The notes under the pieces: model-generated
Seen by the model: only the letters and a program-made list of their open reading frames with translations
Database searches by the model: none
What the model was told of the DNA's origin: nothing
In this document: positions 59,387-64,000 of the stretch, piece by piece
Layout: every line of letters begins with the position of its first letter
Position numbering within the stretch: position 1 is the stretch's first letter
Source of the DNA: Hyphomonadaceae bacterium UBA1849
Lineage (GTDB): Bacteria; Pseudomonadota; Alphaproteobacteria; Caulobacterales; Hyphomonadaceae
Direction: 5' to 3'
Assembly (NCBI GenBank): GCA_002338565.1
Contig: DDIN01000008.1
Location: 1,488,403-1,552,402 of the forward strand
Length of the DNA stretch: 64,000 nucleotides
Made by a program: the position numbers and the translations under genes

Positions 59387-60043
59387 CTAGCCATAATCAG
59401 GATGGGCGGCTTCCCTAGCCTTTTGATCGGCCTGTTGTAGTGGTGAAAGTGTGGTTTTGATCAGGTTAGCAAGTTTTTGCGGTTCGCTAACGCCAATTAG
59501 ATCTTTTGGGATGTGCGCACACATCCAGCATAAGCTGTAGCCGGTACCGTGGGCAGCAATATTCCAATCGGCAGTTCGCTTTCCTATTCCGCCTAGTCCG
59601 AGCATGTGAGCGCACGGCATTTTAACCGTTCCCGTTTTGCCGAGGCTGTTTGGCAATATGAAAGACGGATTCATCCAACTACCGGGAAGGGATCGGTAGT
59701 CTCTTCCGAGGAAGGTATTCACGATCAAAACGCGCTTGTTCGTAAGAGCGTAGTGGTAAAAGAAACTTCGAGGAATTCCGATGAGGCTAAGAAAGCCGAC
59801 AATGGCGATACAATGTAGCGGCATCAGGACCACTGCGTATTGCAGGAAATCAAAAAACTCTACTTCCAAGTAAGTTTCGAATAGCATCCGTTCACCGAAA
59901 TAAGTTACGGGCCAACAGAAGATGCCGAACAAAACACACAAAGCTATTCGCCCCCAATGAGCGCGCACCTGCCTTTGACGCCAGATGATCGTCTCATCGT
60001 CTCGCAGGTACTTATCAAAGGGCCAGGTGTCGGGACGTGTCAT
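59387..60043 (-). CDS. PH-like two-helix membrane protein (paralog family member 6)
   Basis: 218 residues: FDKYLRDDETIIWRQRQVRA, membrane segments about 32-50 (IALCVLFGIFCWPVTYF) and 68-100, FYHYALTNKRVLIVNTFLGR, then GKTGTVKMPCAHMLGLGGIG and YSLCWMCAHIPKDLIG, ending in a Lys/Ala/Glu tail. ATG 60043 overlaps the YjbR stop (ATGA). Diverged at the C terminus and has extra cysteines. Function unknown. Confidence 0.7.
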   Translation of the reverse strand: MTRPDTWPFDKYLRDDETIIWRQRQVRAHWGRIALCVLFGIFCWPVTYFGERMLFETYLEVEFFDFLQYAVVLMPLHCIAIVGFLSLIGIPRSFFYHYALTNKRVLIVNTFLGRDYRSLPGSWMNPSFILPNSLGKTGTVKMPCAHMLGLGGIGKRTADWNIAAHGTGYSLCWMCAHIPKDLIGVSEPQKLANLIKTTLSPLQQADQKAREAAHPDYG

Positions 60044-60408
60044 TCGCTTAGCAGGCCCAGTTCACGCTGCAGCTTCTTCGTCAAGCCGCGGCTGACAATT
60101 GTATAGCTGTCGCGGATATAGCTGAGGAGCTCCTCGTCTGACATGGTCTCGTCGGTTGTGCGCTGAATCCAGCTCATGCCGCGTGAGGCCAGATGCGGCG
60201 CGCCCTGTAGGCCGGGCTGTTCCTTCAGAATATCAAAGCCCATGCGGGAAATTTTAAACGAGCACCGGTCGAGCGTGTTTTGCGCATCTGCGCCGCCAAT
60301 TGCAAACACCTTTCCGCCGATTTTCCAGACATGAGAACCGCCCCATTGCACCACATGTGTGGTGTGCGGAAGGCTGTCGCAGAAGGCGTTATACTCATCC
60401 AGTGTCAT
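60040..60408 (-). CDS. MmcQ/YjbR family protein
   Basis: 122 residues: MTLDEYNAFCDSLPHTTHVV, GGSHVWKIGGKVFAIGG, SFKISRMGFDILKEQPGLQG, APHLASRGMSWIQ and DEELLSYIRDSYTIVSRGLT. The MmcQ/YjbR fold is a double-wing DNA-binding-like domain whose role is uncertain. The stop overlaps the start of the PH-like gene, so the two are coupled. Confidence 0.9.
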   Translation of the reverse strand: MTLDEYNAFCDSLPHTTHVVQWGGSHVWKIGGKVFAIGGADAQNTLDRCSFKISRMGFDILKEQPGLQGAPHLASRGMSWIQRTTDETMSDEELLSYIRDSYTIVSRGLTKKLQRELGLLSE

Positions 60409-60519
60409 AGAAGATTTCTAGCACGCACCGAATTTTTTCGGAACATGGAGCGGGGGCTTTCCGTTGGTTTGTTGAAGAGGCGCGATGAACGTGCCCGCCA
60501 ATTGAAAGGAGAGACACCC

Positions 60520-61017
60520 ATGGCTCTTGCAACACTGAAAGACGTATATATCGACCAGCTTCAGGACATTTACAGCGCGAACAATCAGGCCGAAAAAGCC
60601 ACGCGCAAGCTGGCGGAACACGCAACGGACGCGAACCTGAAACAGGCGCTGAACGATGGCGTAAAAGGTATTCAGGACGGTAAGGAAATCGTCGCGGATA
60701 TTCTGAAAAGCTATGATGCCGACCCGAAGGGCGAGTTCTGCAAAGGCATGGAAGGTCTCGTAAAAGAGGCAAAAGCCCATGGCATTGAAGCGGACTTCGA
60801 AAATAGCGAAGTGCAGGACGCCGTGATTATCACCCAGTATCAGCGCATGGCGCACTATGCGATGGCCGGTTACGGCTCAAGTGCAGCCTTCGCTCGCCGC
60901 CTCGGTAAACAGAATGAGGCCCGTGCCCTTTATAAGTGTCTTGATGACACGATGGGTGGCGACAAGCGCATGACAATGATCGCCGAAACAGGCGTGAATG
61001 AGAAAGCTGCCGCATAA
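60520..61017 (+). CDS. DUF892 (YciE/YciF) ferritin-like protein
   Basis: 165 residues from ATG 60520 (AAAGGAGAG upstream): MALATLKDVYIDQLQDIYSA with the metal-binding Gln/Asp-Glu helices, QALNDGVKGIQDGKEIVADI, and ITQYQRMAHYAMAGYGSSAA. Members are stress-related ferritin-like proteins. An ORF reaching 60280 is not supported. Terminator follows. Confidence 0.9.
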   Translation: MALATLKDVYIDQLQDIYSANNQAEKATRKLAEHATDANLKQALNDGVKGIQDGKEIVADILKSYDADPKGEFCKGMEGLVKEAKAHGIEADFENSEVQDAVIITQYQRMAHYAMAGYGSSAAFARRLGKQNEARALYKCLDDTMGGDKRMTMIAETGVNEKAAA

Positions 61018-61053
61018 CGCCAGCACCTCATAAGACGGAATGTCTTTCAAAAG

Positions 61054-61084
61054 CCCCGGATGAGTTCGCTCTTCCGGGGTTTTT
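61054..61084 (+). terminator. Terminator after the DUF892 gene
   Basis: CCCCGGA (61054-61060), 12-base loop, TCCGGGG (61073-61079), followed by T residues 61080-61084. Confidence 0.8.
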
Positions 61085-61106
61085 GTTGTGCGATGGACGG
61101 AAATTG

Positions 61107-61140
61107 AAAACCCCGGCTCTGTGGGCAAACAGAGCCGGGG
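61107..61140 (-). terminator. Terminator of gltB
   Basis: Perfect 12-bp stem CCCCGGCTCTGT / ACAGAGCCGGGG (61111-61140), loop of 6, followed in the minus-strand direction by TTTT (61110-61107). About 70 bases after the gltB stop. Confidence 0.88.
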
Positions 61141-61211
61141 TAAGGGCACTCTACTCAAGGGTCCGGCGAAATATTGGGGCTCGCCGGAGGGTGCAGTCAG
61201 CCGGAGGTTCG

Positions 61212-64000
61212 TCAGGCTGCCGCAGTCTCGGAAATCGGTTGATCCAGACGGTCTTTCATCTCGTGAGGAACGATCTGCCAGAAGTGTGGCAGCTCTGTTT
61301 CCCACTGGTCGAGAATGGTCATGGCGCGGCGCGAGTCCGTGCGCTTCAGATGGTTCTGGATCATCTTCTTGAGAACGCCTTCCCAGTGAGAAGACTGAAC
61401 ACGGTACCAGCCGACTGAATCCGGGTTCACAACGTTCGCAAAGTTGTTGTCTGGATCGTAGATGAAGGCCATGCCGCCAGACATACCCGCGCCGAAGTTG
61501 TCGCCAACTTCACCGAGGATCGCGACCTTGCCGCCCGTCATATACTCACAGCCGTTAGAGCCGCAGCCTTCAATGACAGCTGTCGCGCCAGAGTTACGAA
61601 CCGCGAAACGCTCTGCTGCCTGACCTGCTGCAAAGAGGTTGCCCGACGTCGCACCGTAAAGGCAGGTATTGCCGATAATGGTGTTCGTCGCAGCCTCTGT
61701 CGCGAGGTGTGAGAACGGCTTCAGAATGATGGTCGCGCCGGAGAGGCCCTTGCCGACATAGTCGTTGGAGTCGCCGGTGACTTCGAGGGTGAGGCCTTTG
61801 ACCGCGAAGGCGCCAAGGGACTGACCCGCAGAACCGCGAAGTGAAATCCAGAGGCGGTTTGCCGGGATCGCATCATTGCCGAACTGGCGCACGATTTCCG
61901 AAGACGCACGCGTGCCGATAGCGCGCATAACGTTCTTCACGCCGTAAGCCAGCTGCATTTTCTCGCCACGCTCGAAGAATGGCTGCGCGTCACGCAGGAT
62001 CTGGTGATCGAGCGTTTCTGCAACTTCGTTGCGGTGGTTCGGCTTGTAGCTGATCGGCTTATCCTGCTCGACTTTGACCAGAAGCGGGTTCAGATCGAGG
62101 TCATCAAGGTGAGCCGCGCCGCGAGACACCTGAGACAGGAGGTCTGTGCGGCCGATCACTTCATCAAGGCTTGTGAAGCCGAGGTCAGCGAGGATTTCAC
62201 GGACTTCTTCAGCAATGAAGCTCATCAGGTTCACAACCTTGTCCGGTGTGCCGGTGAACTTTTCGCGAAGGTCGTCGCGCTGTGTACATACGCCGACAGG
62301 GCAGGTGTTCGAGTGACACTGGCGAACCATGATACAGCCCATCGCGACGAGTGAGAGTGTACCAATACCGTATTCCTCAGCGCCCAGCATAGCCGCCATG
62401 ACAATGTCACGGCCTGTGCGCAGGCCACCATCTGTACGCAGGGTGACCTGATCGCGCAGATTGTTGAGTGACAGAACCTGGTGTGCTTCAGCCAGACCCA
62501 TTTCCCAAGGCAGACCTGCGAATTTGATCGACGTCTGAGGGGAAGCGCCTGTGCCGCCGTTGTTACCAGCGATCAGAATGACGTCTGCTTTCGCTTTCGC
62601 CACGCCAGCTGCAATTGTGCCGACGCCTGAACGGGCAACGAGCTTCACGCAGACACGTGCGATCGGGTTGATCTGCTTCAGGTCGTAAATGAGCTGAGCG
62701 AGGTCCTCAATCGAGTAGATGTCGTGGTGCGGCGGAGGTGAGATCAGTGTCACGCCCGGCGTAGAATTCCGGAAACGTGCAATCATCTCGGTGACTTTGA
62801 AGCCCGGAAGCTGGCCACCTTCGCCCGGTTTAGCACCCTGAGCGACTTTGATCTCGATCTCGCGGCACTGGTTCAGGTATTCAGCGGTCACACCGAAGCG
62901 ACCAGAGGCAACCTGCTTCACTGCAGAGTTCGGATTGTCACCGTTTGGAAGCGGCTTGTAGCGGTCGCGGTCCTCGCCGCCTTCACCGGACACCGACTTC
63001 GCGCCGATACGGTTCATAGCGATGTTGAGCGCGCCGTGTGCTTCCGGAGAGAGCGCACCAAGCGACATGCCCGGCGTCAGGAAGCGCTTGCGGATTTCGT
63101 TGATGGACTGAACCTCGTCGAGCGGAACAGAGCGTTCTGCCGGTTTGAAGTCCAGAAGGTCACGAAGCTGGATCGGGTCCTGATCACGCAGCGCCTGAGA
63201 GAATGTCTTATAGCGGGCGTAAGAGCCGGTGTCGCACGCGGACTGGAGCTGGTGAATCAGCTTGCCATCAAGCGCGTGACGCTCGCCATTGCGACGGATG
63301 CGGTAGAAACCACCAATTGGCAGGGAGATGACGTCTTCATCATATGCCTTGTTGTGAATTTCGATAGCTTTCTTCTCAAGACCGCCCAGGCCGATGCCGG
63401 AGATACGGCTCGTCATGCCCGGGAAGTATTCTGCCACGAGCGCACGGGAAAGGCCCAGCGCTTCGAAGTTGTAACCACCGCGATAAGACGATATGACCGA
63501 GATGCCCATTTTGGAGAGGATCTTCAGAAGACCGCCTTCAATGGATGCTTTCTGGCGGCGCACACACTCGTTCAGAGATATGTCGCCGAACAGGCCTTTA
63601 GCGTGGCGTTCTGCGATACAATCCTGCGCGAGGTAAGCGTTCACGCATGTCGCGCCACAGCCGACGAGCACTGCGAAATAGTGCGTGTCGAGACACTCAG
63701 CCGAGCGGACAGTGATCGAGCAGAATGAGCGCAGGCCTTGCTTCACAAGGTGAGACTGAACCGCACTTGCTGCGAGGATCATTGGCGCAGCGATTTTGTC
63801 CTGACCCTGGAATTCGTCGGTGAGGACGATGTGCTCATGGCCGGAACGCACTGCGTCTTCAGCTTCCTGCTGGATGCGGTCGAGGCAGGCACGCAGGCTG
63901 TCACCTGTGTAGGCATTTGCCCGAGGCGGCGCGAATGTACAGTCGATCTCGCAGACGCGGTCGCCCATCATCTCGCGGAAACGCTTATACATGCCGTTGG
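61212..64000 (-). CDS. gltB: Glutamate synthase large subunit GltB (C-terminal part, 5' end outside window)
   Basis: About 929 residues of a protein usually near 1500; the frame stays open to the window edge, so the Met at 63992 is internal. Glutamate synthase makes two glutamates from glutamine and 2-oxoglutarate. Seen: central domain, FMN barrel with PPHHDIYSIEDLAQLIYDLK and AGNNGGTGASPQTSIKFAGL, the iron-sulfur cysteines in GCIMVRQCHSNTCPVGVCTQ, and the C-terminal beta-helix repeats (GCGSNGCEYMTGGKVAILGE; GDNFGAGMSGGMAFIYD). The glutaminase domain and N terminus lie outside. gltD is expected elsewhere. Confidence 0.97.
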   Translation of the reverse strand, partial: NGMYKRFREMMGDRVCEIDCTFAPPRANAYTGDSLRACLDRIQQEAEDAVRSGHEHIVLTDEFQGQDKIAAPMILAASAVQSHLVKQGLRSFCSITVRSAECLDTHYFAVLVGCGATCVNAYLAQDCIAERHAKGLFGDISLNECVRRQKASIEGGLLKILSKMGISVISSYRGGYNFEALGLSRALVAEYFPGMTSRISGIGLGGLEKKAIEIHNKAYDEDVISLPIGGFYRIRRNGERHALDGKLIHQLQSACDTGSYARYKTFSQALRDQDPIQLRDLLDFKPAERSVPLDEVQSINEIRKRFLTPGMSLGALSPEAHGALNIAMNRIGAKSVSGEGGEDRDRYKPLPNGDNPNSAVKQVASGRFGVTAEYLNQCREIEIKVAQGAKPGEGGQLPGFKVTEMIARFRNSTPGVTLISPPPHHDIYSIEDLAQLIYDLKQINPIARVCVKLVARSGVGTIAAGVAKAKADVILIAGNNGGTGASPQTSIKFAGLPWEMGLAEAHQVLSLNNLRDQVTLRTDGGLRTGRDIVMAAMLGAEEYGIGTLSLVAMGCIMVRQCHSNTCPVGVCTQRDDLREKFTGTPDKVVNLMSFIAEEVREILADLGFTSLDEVIGRTDLLSQVSRGAAHLDDLDLNPLLVKVEQDKPISYKPNHRNEVAETLDHQILRDAQPFFERGEKMQLAYGVKNVMRAIGTRASSEIVRQFGNDAIPANRLWISLRGSAGQSLGAFAVKGLTLEVTGDSNDYVGKGLSGATIILKPFSHLATEAATNTIIGNTCLYGATSGNLFAAGQAAERFAVRNSGATAVIEGCGSNGCEYMTGGKVAILGEVGDNFGAGMSGGMAFIYDPDNNFANVVNPDSVGWYRVQSSHWEGVLKKMIQNHLKRTDSRRAMTILDQWETELPHFWQIVPHEMKDRLDQPISETAAA

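Noticed and set aside
1..64000. CRISPR array, prophage or insertion sequence
   Set aside because: No regularly spaced direct repeats, phage structural genes or transposase motifs were seen while reading the window; the hamAB locus has no linked mobility gene.

Overview
This window is a chromosomal segment of an alphaproteobacterium, most like the Hyphomonadaceae/Caulobacterales. The pointers are the conserved string rplU-rpmA-obgE-proB-nadD-rsfS-rlmH-envC-ctpA-divergent polysaccharide deacetylase, an L21 protein with a helix-hairpin-helix tail, many secreted lipoproteins, an S9 peptidase, and a TonB-dependent receptor. No rRNA, tRNA, CRISPR array, integrase or insertion sequence was recognised. 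The only RNA element identified with confidence is a TPP riboswitch.

Layout: 1-9.6 kb is a housekeeping block on the minus strand (ribosome proteins and assembly, NAD and proline synthesis, cell-wall cleavage). proA is absent from its usual place between proB and nadD. 9.8-15.6 kb holds a membrane-anchored winged-helix regulator, thymidine kinase, several secreted proteins of unknown function and an S9 peptidase. 15.7-21.1 kb looks like a small catabolic module: enoyl-CoA hydratase, IclR regulator, semialdehyde dehydrogenase, iron alcohol dehydrogenase and nitroreductase, plausibly for 4-hydroxybutyrate or a similar hydroxy acid. 21.2-38.2 kb is a mosaic: orphan flagellin, YceI, 2OG-Fe(II) oxygenase, pectinesterase-like lipoprotein, FAD monooxygenase, Old Yellow Enzyme, a lipoprotein glutathione S-transferase, HtpX, polysaccharide deacetylase, cold-shock protein, DUF411 protein and a TonB-dependent receptor.

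38.2-44.7 kb is the accessory part. It has small unknown genes and poorly coding DNA, then an AT-rich two-gene operon that I recognise as a Hachiman anti-phage system (hamA with the DUF1837 nuclease fold, hamB helicase). The two genes overlap at TGATG and end in a hairpin that covers the hamB stop codon.

44.7-60.4 kb carries thiC and, scattered among ordinary genes, six diverged members of one small membrane-protein family. Each has an N-terminal 'GE..LW'-type motif, a membrane hairpin, a 'Y..T..R.l..N'-type motif and a beta-rich tail resembling bacterial PH domains. One member lies between a TPP riboswitch and thiC and overlaps thiC at TAATG, so it should be under thiamine control. Three others also overlap a neighbour's start or stop. 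This expanded family is the least explained feature of the window.

60.5-64 kb has a DUF892 ferritin-like protein and the C-terminal part of gltB, which runs off the end.
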